Source of the DNA: Dryocola sp031988645
GTDB taxonomy: Bacteria; Pseudomonadota; Gammaproteobacteria; Enterobacterales; Enterobacteriaceae
Reading direction: 5' to 3'
NCBI RefSeq assembly: GCF_051307045.1
Contig: NZ_CP150452.1
Location: 2,604,001 to 2,668,000 of the forward strand
DNA length: 64,000 nt
Positions 39,401 to 46,823 of the stretch are shown here, one piece after another; the stretch's first letter is position 1; the number at the start of each line of letters is the position of its first letter. A program made the position numbers and the translations under genes. Under the pieces are notes generated by a model. It was not told the DNA's origin. It saw only the letters and a list, made by a program, of their open reading frames with translations, and did not search any database.

Positions 39401-39430
39401 TTCAGCCTGCGTTTACGCAAGTTGTTCTAA
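36403..39430 (+). CDS. Autotransporter outer-membrane protein (type Va), +1 frameshift as read
   Basis: Large secreted or surface protein. The signal peptide is MKKSRISQHGSLLVALTSAQ with cleavage after about APALA. The passenger is built from many Asn/Gly/Thr/Ser-rich repeats (INNTGQIDELNNAGTI type) expected to form a beta-helix. A Pro/Thr-rich hinge follows (PEPVPTTP units), then a C-terminal beta-barrel of about 280 residues ending with aromatic Phe (FSLRLRKLF). The frame breaks at 37758-37762, where GAGGGCCGC is read instead of GAGGCCGC. Removing one G gives GAIAEAASNDTGYGRLVV and a 1008-residue protein. Function, adhesion or otherwise, cannot be told from sequence. Confidence 0.88.
38120..38272 (+). 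repeat. 48-bp tandem repeats encoding a Pro/Thr-rich hinge
   Basis: Two full copies begin at 38120 and 38168; shortened copies begin at 38216 and 38246. Each full copy encodes 16 residues (PEPVPTTPNTPTTPVT). The hinge joins passenger and barrel of the autotransporter; copy number could vary without frame change. Confidence 0.85.
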
Positions 39431-39454
39431 AACAATCGATTAACGATAATACGC

Positions 39455-39482
39455 AACGGGGCTTTAAGGCCCCGTTTTTTTT
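39455..39482 (+). terminator. Rho-independent terminator after the autotransporter
   Basis: An 8-base stem (AACGGGGC and GCCCCGTT) with a 6-base loop runs into eight T. It starts 25 bases after the stop codon. Confidence 0.93.
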
Positions 39483-39544
39483 GCTCATTTGAATTTCTAC
39501 CGTATTCGACAGATAGTGAGGGTTTCGGCGACATGTGAACCCTT

Positions 39545-40153
39545 ATGACCTCTACCCTTTTAAAAAGCGCAGCGCTGGTTTTGTTGGCGATTCTCATCTG
39601 GACCGGCATCAATGCCGCGGACAAAACAACCTGGCTGATGGAAGTCACGCCGGTGCTGATCGTCGTGCCCTTACTGTGGGCGACATATGCGCACTATCCA
39701 TTAACCCCTGTGCTTTATACGCTGATATTTTTTCACGCCATTATTCTGATGATTGGCGGTCAGTATACCTACGCCAAAGTGCCGATCGGTTTTGACGTAC
39801 AGGCCTGGCTTGGGCTGAGCCGCAATCCTTACGATAAACTCGGTCACTTTTTCCAGGGGCTGGTTCCGGCGTTGGCAGCCAGAGAAATCCTTATCCGCGG
39901 CCAGTACGTACACGGACGCAAAATACTCGGTTTCGTGGTGTGCTGCATTGCGCTGGCGATAAGCGCCCTTTATGAACTTATCGAATGGTGGGCGGCGCTG
40001 GCCATGGGCCAGGACGCTGAACTTTTCCTGGGTACCCAGGGCGATCCGTGGGATACCCAGTCGGATATGTTTTGCGCCCTGCTGGGCGCGCTTACCTCGG
40101 TGATCTTTCTGGCGGGTTATCACCAGCGCCAGCTTGTTAGCCGCTTACGATAA
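39545..40153 (+). CDS. DUF2238 inner-membrane protein (YjdF-like)
   Basis: A 202-residue polytopic membrane protein with about six hydrophobic segments. The conserved family residues are in YDKLGHFFQGLVPALAAREIL, SALYELIEWWAAL and GTQGDPWDTQSDMFCALLGA. E. coli YjdF (209 residues) is a member; the function is unknown. It is convergent with the HD-domain gene (5-base gap). Confidence 0.85.
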   Translation: MTSTLLKSAALVLLAILIWTGINAADKTTWLMEVTPVLIVVPLLWATYAHYPLTPVLYTLIFFHAIILMIGGQYTYAKVPIGFDVQAWLGLSRNPYDKLGHFFQGLVPALAAREILIRGQYVHGRKILGFVVCCIALAISALYELIEWWAALAMGQDAELFLGTQGDPWDTQSDMFCALLGALTSVIFLAGYHQRQLVSRLR

Positions 40154-40158
40154 TACGT

Positions 40159-40854
40159 TTAGCGCCCGGGAGAAAACTGCTCAATCACCTCGTTGTCGAG
40201 ATGGTGGTAGTCGCCTTTGAGCTCGGCGCACAGCTTCGCCATATAATGCACCAGAAAATCGGCGTTATGGCGCGCCAGCTCCCGGCCCGCTTCGGTTTGC
40301 ATCGTTGCGGGAAGTTTCAAAAGCTTTTTCTGGAAGTGGTCGAGCGCGTAAGTGGCGTCGTCCAGCTCCCTTTTTCCGGCAAGCGGATCCTCGCTGTCAA
40401 ACAAGGGCCGTCCCAACGCGCCGGAGGTATAGAAAACCCGTGCAAGGCCTATCGCGCCTAACGATTCAAGCCGGTCGGCGTCCTGAACGATCTTAGCTTC
40501 GAGCGTTTGTGGCTCAATGCCGGCGCTGAAGCTGTGCGCACGAACCGCATGCGCTACGGCGTCATACAGTTCGTGAGGAAAATCGGGGAAGTGGTTATCA
40601 AGGATGCGCAACGTTTCGACCGCGGCCTGGCCAGAAGCCAGATGTCGCTCCGGGTGGTTTTTCGGCAGGTTGACGATGTCATGGAAGTAACAGGCGGTTA
40701 GCACCACCAGGCGATCGGCCTCCGTTCCCGCCATCATCCGCTGCGCGGTTTTCCAGACGCGATGAAAATGCGCCACGTCATGGGCCTTATCATCCTGCAG
40801 CCAGTTGCCGTGCAGGTACTCTTCAAAACGCGCTTGCCAGTGGGCTATCGGCAT
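40159..40854 (-). CDS. yedJ: HD-domain phosphohydrolase YedJ
   Basis: A 231-residue metal-dependent phosphohydrolase of the HD superfamily (E. coli YedJ 231). Metal ligands are visible as AHDVAHFHRV, the HD pair in ACYFHDIVNL (H58-D59) and the distal D in IVQDADRLE. The physiological substrate is not known. An ATG at 40854 follows AGGAG. Confidence 0.93.
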   Translation of the reverse strand: MPIAHWQARFEEYLHGNWLQDDKAHDVAHFHRVWKTAQRMMAGTEADRLVVLTACYFHDIVNLPKNHPERHLASGQAAVETLRILDNHFPDFPHELYDAVAHAVRAHSFSAGIEPQTLEAKIVQDADRLESLGAIGLARVFYTSGALGRPLFDSEDPLAGKRELDDATYALDHFQKKLLKLPATMQTEAGRELARHNADFLVHYMAKLCAELKGDYHHLDNEVIEQFSPGR

Positions 40855-40952
40855 ACGTACTCCTCGTTTCGTTGCTAAACCCCGTACCTAATATGAGTAC
40901 AGGATCACAAAATTAGCAAGAAAGAGTCGGCCACCGGCAATGCTTTAAAACC

Positions 40953-41219
40953 TCACTGCCGATGAAAATCGTCGCGCGGCCGCGTGTACCAGGCAATCCA
41001 GCCAAGCACGGCCGCCACCGAACCCAGCACCAGCAGCCCCATTAACGCCCCGAGCAGTTTTCCGCCTAACGAGCCCATTTCTCCGCCGGTCACGCTGCTG
41101 ACCACCCAAAAATAACGCACCATCGCCCAGACGATATACAAACAAAATCCATAAAATAGCCACAGGGCTATTTTGCCGCCCGGCGTGCGGACAGGTTTCT
41201 TATCCTTAACGTTCGACAT
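40953..41219 (-). CDS. Hypothetical small inner-membrane protein
   Basis: About 88 residues with two hydrophobic segments (IALWLFYGFCLYIVWAMVRYF and GALMGLLVLGSVAAVLGWIAWY), a basic N-terminus (SNVKDKKPVRTPGGK) and a charged tail. I do not recognise a family. The second ATG (41219) is preferred because GAG lies 6 bases before it; an ATG two codons earlier is possible. A consensus CRP site lies 54 bases upstream, so glucose-dependent control is likely. Confidence 0.65.
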   Translation of the reverse strand: MSNVKDKKPVRTPGGKIALWLFYGFCLYIVWAMVRYFWVVSSVTGGEMGSLGGKLLGALMGLLVLGSVAAVLGWIAWYTRPRDDFHRQ

Positions 41220-41272
41220 AGCCATCTCAACTCAAAAGCATGGGTTTTACGGTAAAACCACCGTCCTTAGGA

Positions 41273-41288
41273 TGTGATTTTTATCACA
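41273..41288. promoter_or_regulatory. Consensus CRP-binding site
   Basis: TGTGA-TTTTTA-TCACA is a perfect CRP half-site pair with the ideal 6-base spacer. It lies 54 bases before the small membrane protein gene (minus strand) and about 320 bases before mtfA (plus strand), so it most likely serves the former. Confidence 0.75.
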
Positions 41289-41352
41289 TTTTTATCGGTT
41301 GTTAACAGCCGGAACGCTGTTTTTTGCCCGTAATCCTTCTTTAAAAGGTCAA

Positions 41353-41406
41353 CTGGCGAATTAACAAACGCCGCGGAAACAGGCGTTTTACCTGCTCATT
41401 CGCCAG
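41353..41406. repeat. Nested inverted repeat upstream of mtfA
   Basis: Outer arms CTGGCGAA (41353) and TTCGCCAG (41399) enclose inner arms AAACGCC (41366) and GGCGTTT (41382). The RNA could fold into a long interrupted hairpin. It is inside the 391-base intergenic region before mtfA, which otherwise holds only the CRP site. Confidence 0.6.
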
Positions 41407-41610
41407 CGTGGCTGCCTCAGGTCGCCCGGGCATATAAATTATGAATACAATTGAGTTAAAAATAGCCATAGTAAATAATTGCGTCGACTCAGCTCACTTG
41501 TGACCCCTGTCGTTGAAGTGATTTTCATTAAGTGCTTGAATAATGGCGACGAGAGCAATCGCCCCGGTATTTTCAGTTCTGTTCAAACGATGACTTTGCG
41601 AGCAAGAAAA

Positions 41611-42408
41611 ATGATTAAGTGGCCCTGGAAAGTAAGTGATTCATCCACTGTCCCGGCTTTACCCTGGGAGGAGGCTTTAGCTATTCCCGTGCTGGCAGCG
41701 CTCACCCCCGTTGAACAGCAAAAGCTGATTCGTCTTGCCGAGCGTTTTTTACAGCAAAAAAGGCTGGTCGCGCTGCAGGGCTTCGAGCTCGACGAGCTGA
41801 AAAGCACCCGTATCGCGCTGCTGTTCTGCCTGCCGGTTATGGAACTTGGCCTGGAGTGGCTGGATGGTTTTCATGAGATCCTCCTCTACCCTGCCCCCTT
41901 TGTCGTGGATGACGAGTGGGAGGATGACATTGGCCTGGTGCATAACCAGCGCGTGGTGCAGTCGGGGCAAAGCTGGCAGCAGGGGCCTATTGTGCTGAAC
42001 TGGCTGGACGTGCAGGACTCCTTCGACGCCTCGGGTTTCAACCTGATTATCCATGAGGTCGCCCACAAGCTGGATATGCGCAACGGCGATCGCGCAAGCG
42101 GCGTGCCGCTGGTTGCCCTGCGGGACGTTGCGGCATGGGAGCACGATCTGCATGCCGCGATGAGCAACATTCAGGACGAGATCGATCTGGTAGGCGAAAA
42201 CGCCGCCAGCATCGATGCCTACGCCGCCACGGAGCCGGCGGAATGCTTCGCGGTGCTTTCAGAGTATTTCTTCAGCGCGCCAGAGCTGTTCGCGCCGCGC
42301 TTCCCGTCCCTTTATCAAAGGTTTCGCATGTTCTACGGCCAGGATCCGCTACAACGCCTGCGCAGAAGTGAAAACCCCCATGAGCCAGAGGGTAAAACGG
42401 TGCATTAA
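41611..42408 (+). CDS. mtfA: DgsA (Mlc)-inactivating zinc peptidase MtfA
   Basis: MtfA binds the glucose repressor Mlc and relieves repression of ptsG; it is also a zinc aminopeptidase. The 265 residues equal the E. coli length. The zinc motif HEVAH is at 148-152, and the glutamate of AECFAVLSEYFF is the third ligand region. The frame stays open 44 codons upstream, but the ATG at 41611 gives the family start MIKWPWKV. The next gene is a tRNA-Asn, as in E. coli (older name yeeI). Confidence 0.96.
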   Translation: MIKWPWKVSDSSTVPALPWEEALAIPVLAALTPVEQQKLIRLAERFLQQKRLVALQGFELDELKSTRIALLFCLPVMELGLEWLDGFHEILLYPAPFVVDDEWEDDIGLVHNQRVVQSGQSWQQGPIVLNWLDVQDSFDASGFNLIIHEVAHKLDMRNGDRASGVPLVALRDVAAWEHDLHAAMSNIQDEIDLVGENAASIDAYAATEPAECFAVLSEYFFSAPELFAPRFPSLYQRFRMFYGQDPLQRLRRSENPHEPEGKTVH

Positions 42409-42461
42409 TTCAACAAGTTGATTTTAATTTGCTCATTTGAATCAATACGTTATTTTATGCA

Positions 42462-42490
42462 TTGACTCTTTTTAACCGCGAGGCTACTAT
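42462..42490 (+). promoter_or_regulatory. Sigma-70 promoter of tRNA-Asn
   Basis: TTGACT (42462-42467), a 17-base spacer and TACTAT (42485-42490) lie 18 bases before the tRNA 5' end. Confidence 0.8.
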
Positions 42491-42508
42491 TCGCCTCGTT
42501 CAAACGAT

Positions 42509-42584
42509 TCCTCTGTAGTTCAGTCGGTAGAACGGCGGACTGTTAATCCGTATGTCACTGGTTCGAGTCCAGTCAGAGGAGCCA
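42509..42584 (+). tRNA. tRNA-Asn (anticodon GUU)
   Basis: A 76-base cloverleaf. The acceptor stem pairs TCCTCTG with CAGAGGA and is followed by G and encoded CCA. The anticodon loop is CTGTTAA (GTT), and the T arm has GTTCGAGTC. It is identical to a second copy at 53464-53539. Confidence 0.98.
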
Positions 42585-42592
42585 AATTTAAG

Positions 42593-42623
42593 AAGCCCGC
42601 TTAAGGAAACTTAAGCGGGCTTT
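42593..42623 (+). terminator. Terminator after tRNA-Asn
   Basis: A 13-base perfect stem (AAGCCCGCTTAAG and CTTAAGCGGGCTT) with loop GAAA ends in a T run. It can work in both directions, so it may also terminate the oxidoreductase gene on the minus strand. Confidence 0.92.
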
Positions 42624-42639
42624 TTGCTTTTCAGCACTT

Positions 42640-43548
42640 TTACTTTGCCGGAACAATCACCAGTTTGCCGGTTACATGCCCACCGGCGCTGACCTCATGC
42701 GCTTCTGCCGTCTTCTCAAGCGGATAGGTTTTTTCGACAGGGATGGCATACCGCTCATCACGGAAAAGGCGGTTTATCTCTGTGAGGACGCCGTCAGGAT
42801 CCTCCGGCGGACCTTTGGAGAAGCGGGCGCCATATTGTTCCGCAGAAAAATCGGCGACGGAGACAACCCGCGACGGTATGCCAGCGATGGCGATTAGCTG
42901 CGGAATGATGCCTGAACCGGCAACGTCAAGGGCCGCGTCAACGCCTTGCGGAGCAAGTTTGCAGACTCTTTCCCTGAGGCCCGGGCCATAGGTCGTGGGG
43001 GTAGCACCCAGCCTGCGAAGGTAATCGTGGTTCTTTAAGCTCGCGGAACCAATTACGTTAATTCCGCGGGAGCGGGCGATCTGAACGACGGCCGTGCCGA
43101 TACCTCCTGCGGCGCCGCTGACAAAAAGCGTCTCTCCCGGCTTAAGCTGAAGATCGTCAAGGCTTCTTAAAGCCGTCTCGGTGACTACGGAAATGCTTCC
43201 GGCCGCTTCAAAAGACATCTGCGCGGGTTTGTGTACCCAGTGGGTAAGGATGGCGTATTCGGCCGCGGTGTTTCTGCCCAGGCCGAATACCGCGTCTCCC
43301 GGCAGCACGCCCTGAACGCCTGCGCCGAGCTGGTCGACGATACCGGACGCCTCAACGCCTAACCCCGCAGGAAATTCAACCTCATCAAAATCACGGTACA
43401 TTCCGGCTCTTCTTTTCCAGTCGGACGGGTTAACGCCCGCGGCGCTGACCGTAATTCTTATTTCGCCGGCCTGCGGAGCAGGCATGGCAATATCGGTTAT
43501 ATACATCACTTCCGGACCGCCATATTCGCTGTACCTTACGGCTTTCAT
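42640..43548 (-). CDS. NADPH:quinone oxidoreductase-like zinc-less medium-chain dehydrogenase
   Basis: A 302-residue cytoplasmic MDR-superfamily enzyme. The N-terminus MKAVRYSEYGGPEVMYI and the GxGxxG-type dinucleotide site SGAAGGIGTAVVQIARSRG are typical of quinone oxidoreductases. The zinc ligands of classical alcohol dehydrogenases are missing. The ATG at 43548 follows GAGGAAAG. It is upstream-adjacent to a TetA-like exporter on the same strand, 51 bases apart, and the two may share a transcript. The substrate is unknown. Confidence 0.85.
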   Translation of the reverse strand: MKAVRYSEYGGPEVMYITDIAMPAPQAGEIRITVSAAGVNPSDWKRRAGMYRDFDEVEFPAGLGVEASGIVDQLGAGVQGVLPGDAVFGLGRNTAAEYAILTHWVHKPAQMSFEAAGSISVVTETALRSLDDLQLKPGETLFVSGAAGGIGTAVVQIARSRGINVIGSASLKNHDYLRRLGATPTTYGPGLRERVCKLAPQGVDAALDVAGSGIIPQLIAIAGIPSRVVSVADFSAEQYGARFSKGPPEDPDGVLTEINRLFRDERYAIPVEKTYPLEKTAEAHEVSAGGHVTGKLVIVPAK

Positions 43549-43599
43549 CAATCTTTCCTCCTGTGGGTTTTATATGCTGAGCGTGGAAATTGCAGGCTT

Positions 43600-44796
43600 T
43601 TATTTCCCCGCCTTTTGATGGGTTGTATTTATTCGAATACCGTACAGCACCAGCGGTACAGCGATAATATTGACGGCCGCCGCCGCAAGCCACACCGCCC
43701 CGGGCCAGCTATTGCCCACTGAGAAATAAAAAGCAGAGAAAAAAAGCGGGGCGATAACCGATGACAGGCTGACGGCCGATGACAGAAGGCCCTGAAGCTG
43801 GCCCTGGAGATCGCCGCCGGCCTGGCGGCTGGCCAGAGCCTGCAGGGCCGGGGTGCCAACGCCGCCAAGCGCGAAAACAGGCATCACGGCAAAGATCATC
43901 CAGCCTTGCGTCGCGAAGGCCATGCAGCAAAGGGCCAGACATAAAGCGCCAATGCCTGATAAAACGGCGCCCCGCTCGCCCAGAAGATTTGTGGCCGGGC
44001 CTGGCAGGAAGATCTGCGCCAGGGTCTGGAAAAGACCAAAGGCGCCCAAAGATATTCCCACCTGAAAGCCATCCCAGCCGAAAGCAGCTTTTCCCCACAT
44101 TGCCCAGCAAATACCGCTCGCCTCTCCGGCAAAGCTAAGAATAAAAAAAACGAACGCTACAGGGGCGATACGATTTTTCAGCAGCAGGCGACGCAGCGGC
44201 TGCAGAGGATTAAAGGTCGTCAGACGAAATGCTTCCCGCGTTCCTTTGCAGGTTTCAGGCAGCACAAGCAGCACCAGCAGGAAATTGCCGGCGTTAAGCA
44301 ACGCGGCTATCAAAAAAGGCAGACGGATCCAGTATTCGCTCAGCAGGCCGCCGAGCACGGGGCCAATGATAAAGCCAATACCAAACATGGCGTTGAACAG
44401 GCCGAAATGCCTTACCCGCTTTTCCGGCGCAGATAAATCAGTGAGGCAGGCCATCGCCACCGGCAGGCTGGCCCCGGTGATACCAGCAATGAGACGGCCC
44501 AGAATCAATAAGGGTAAGGAGGCGGCAAAAGTCATGAAAATATAGCTGATGGTTGCGCCGCCAAGGGCGCACAGCAGAACGGTCCGGCGCCCAAGCCTGT
44601 CGCTTAACGCGCCTGCCAGCGGCGAGAATATGAACTGCATCAGGGCGTACAGCGTGGTGAGGATGCCGACGAAAAGGGCTACATTCTGAACATGCGTAAT
44701 ATCCTTAAGCAAATCGGGCAGCACGGGGAAAATAATCCCAAGTCCCATAGCATCAAGGATAACGGTAATAAAAACGGCAATAAGGGGGTTCTTCAT
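43600..44796 (-). CDS. MFS transporter, TetA-like drug:proton antiporter
   Basis: A 398-residue protein with twelve membrane segments. Motif A in the 2-3 loop is GALSDRLGRRTVLL, and motif C-like GFIIGPVLGGLLSEY in segment 5 is typical of drug exporters. The N-terminus MKNPLIAVFITVILDAMGLGIIFPVLPDLL resembles tetracycline exporters (DHA1 family). No tetR-type repressor is adjacent, so this is not a classical tet module, and the substrate is not predictable. Confidence 0.85.
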   Translation of the reverse strand: MKNPLIAVFITVILDAMGLGIIFPVLPDLLKDITHVQNVALFVGILTTLYALMQFIFSPLAGALSDRLGRRTVLLCALGGATISYIFMTFAASLPLLILGRLIAGITGASLPVAMACLTDLSAPEKRVRHFGLFNAMFGIGFIIGPVLGGLLSEYWIRLPFLIAALLNAGNFLLVLLVLPETCKGTREAFRLTTFNPLQPLRRLLLKNRIAPVAFVFFILSFAGEASGICWAMWGKAAFGWDGFQVGISLGAFGLFQTLAQIFLPGPATNLLGERGAVLSGIGALCLALCCMAFATQGWMIFAVMPVFALGGVGTPALQALASRQAGGDLQGQLQGLLSSAVSLSSVIAPLFFSAFYFSVGNSWPGAVWLAAAAVNIIAVPLVLYGIRINTTHQKAGK

Positions 44797-44860
44797 TCAG
44801 CGTTCCTGTCGATAATCAGTCCAGACGCAGATTGCGCTGAAGGCTGATAACAAAGCCGCG

Positions 44861-45013
44861 ATGATTTCGTGCGGCTTTCCGGATACGCTGACCGCGTGCG
44901 TGTTGCACAGGGTGTATGTGGCGACCACCTACGGCAGTCGCTTTTTCGCGAGGTTAACAATACAGGATAACGGCCAGGCTGCCTGGTTGTTCACAATAAA
45001 CGAAGGCGTCTGA
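44861..45013 (+). other. Short coding-like stretch of unknown nature
   Basis: Within the 474-base region between the MFS gene and the YncE-like gene, the plus strand has an open frame of 50 codons from an ATG. The codons look coding-like (VYVATTYGSRFFARLTI, then a tail ending TINEGV), and the frame is open back to 44816. I recognise no family and see no ribosome site. It may be the end of a decayed gene. Nothing else convincing is seen in 45014-45270. Confidence 0.2.
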
Positions 45014-45270
45014 TCCTTTACCCGGCGCCATTATCCTTTTCGTTTATGCTCTTGTAAACAGTTCCCAGAATATCGCTGCCGTCGGTGAAATTCCGCTGCG
45101 CATGGAAAGATGATTGCAACGTTTCCAGCAATACCTGAGCCGCCGTCGATAGCAGTAAAATACACGTAACGCATAAGTTATTTCCTGTGTCGATGATATG
45201 TGGTCAACAATAGGCTAGCGGCAATAAAATGCAGCAGCGAAGGAAGGCCCGCAGGCCTTCCCTTGCGGAG

Positions 45271-46360
45271 CTACTTTAGCGCAATGCGCGCCACGCTATC
45301 CGGTCCTTTAGTCGAGCTGTCTTCGTTAAAGGCCTGTTTCAAAGAAACGTACAGCGTTTCGCCGTCCGCTGAAACCAGCAGGCTGTTCGGGCTGGTCTCG
45401 AACGACCAGCTGTTTTTTACCGCATAGCTGGTGGCATCCAGCTGCAGCACTTTCTTCGACTCGCGCTGGCTGATGTAGATCTCATTGCGTCTGGCGTTAA
45501 ACTTGATGCCCAGCGCATCCCCTTCAATACGTTTAATGACCTTGCCCGTATGGATATCCAACACCAGCGTGGTTTTAGCTTTGGAATCGTCGGTGACGAA
45601 CAGGCGGCCGGTGGCCGGATCTTCTGCCATATTCAGGAACAGATACTCTTTGCCGTCGCCCGGCGTCCAGCGCTGCTCGATTTTATGGCTGCGCGGATTA
45701 ATGACCACAATCTCTCCGCCGCCGTTGGCGGCATAAACGCGCCCGGTCAGCGGTGAATAGATAATGCCCGTCACCCATTTGCCGGCGTTTTTAATGGTGG
45801 CTTTGACCTTAAACGTTTTGGTGTCGATAACGTTAATGAAGCCGGGATCGGCCACGCGCCCGACGTACAGCTCGTCGCCGTGCAGCAGCATCTCGCGCGC
45901 GCCAACCGCATCGCCGTCTTTATCCTTACCGCCGCCCAGCGCCAGGCGTTGCAGCACCTTGCCGCTTTGCGCATCCACTTTGGACAGGGTGCCGTCCAGC
46001 GAATTGGTGACGTAGAGAATATTGCCTTCGTCATCGATCGCCATACCGAAGTTTTTCAGATCGGTATGGGTCTCGCCTTTGGTGGCAAGCGTAGCCGGGT
46101 CGAGGCGATACAGCACTCCGCCGTTCACGTCTTTAAAGCCCTGCGCGCTGGCAACATACAGCGCGTGGGCGGCAGGTGAATACGCCATTTCATACAGCCC
46201 ATCGCCTAATACACGCTGCGTCACCGCCTGCGCAACCGCCGGTTTCGCCGCCGCCGGAGCTTCAGCTTTTTTGGCAGGCGCCTGACAGGGCCGTCAGGCT
46301 CAAGGCGGCGATGACCGCTGCGGCAAGCGCGGCTTTACGCGAACTGAAAAACGATTTCAT
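45271..46360 (-). CDS. YncE-like beta-propeller lipoprotein, +1 frameshift as read
   Basis: Seven-bladed YVTN-type propeller related to E. coli YncE (353 residues). The frame breaks at 46288-46292, where the plus strand reads CAGGGCCGTC instead of CAGGCCGTC. Removing one base gives 362 residues and turns the N-terminus into a lipoprotein signal, MKSFFSSRKAALAAAVIAAL followed by SLTAC with Cys as acylation site, then an Ala/Lys/Pro linker. Propeller repeats such as NILYVTNSLDGTLSKVDAQSGKV follow. It is divergent from the FhuE-like receptor, and both have Fur-like boxes, so it is probably iron-regulated; E. coli yncE is next to the TonB receptor gene yncD. Confidence 0.88.
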
Positions 46361-46422
46361 TCTGAACTCCATCAAGGGATGAACGGTTCCCGCGAGGACT
46401 GGCCGCGCGGGAAGGTAGAAGA

Positions 46423-46441
46423 AAGAATGAGAATCATACGC
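46423..46441 (-). promoter_or_regulatory. Fur box upstream of the YncE-like gene
   Basis: A 19-base site with core AATGAGAATCAT matches about 13 of 19 positions of the Fur consensus. It lies 62 bases before the lipoprotein start. Confidence 0.6.
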
Positions 46442-46671
46442 ATTAACGAAAACTAAGCAAATCAACGCCGATGGACGCCGCGACGGGACGCCCGCGTCGA
46501 CCGCGGAAAACGCTCTGTCCTTCATCGCTGCCGCTATTTTTCGCCCGTTTTTCACGCTTATAAAACCAAAGCTTCACTAATCAACCGGTCAGTATTATGT
46601 GTAATCATATGATTAATATCGTATTTACAAATATTTACATATTTGAATGAAACCTTTTTAGAATTATTAAA

Positions 46672-46690
46672 GCAAATGATTATCATTAGC
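46672..46690 (+). promoter_or_regulatory. Fur box upstream of the FhuE-like receptor
   Basis: GCAAATGATTATCATTAGC matches 15 of 19 positions of the Fur consensus. It lies in the AT-rich 463-base divergent promoter region, 133 bases before the receptor start. Confidence 0.8.
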
Positions 46691-46823
46691 CTTCTCAATT
46701 TATACGCTTCTCTCTTTCATGCGCTGCGCGACGGCAGATTTTCTGCTGCTGTTTCCGTACCGCGCGTCCATAACAAAAGAAGCGATACCACAGCAGAGCA
46801 CGCTCATTTTCACGGGAAATATT

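Noticed and set aside
45018..45186. A minus-strand frame with a signal-like hydrophobic start near CILLLSTAAQ
   Set aside because: No start codon in frame after the preceding stop; the nearby ATG is in another frame.
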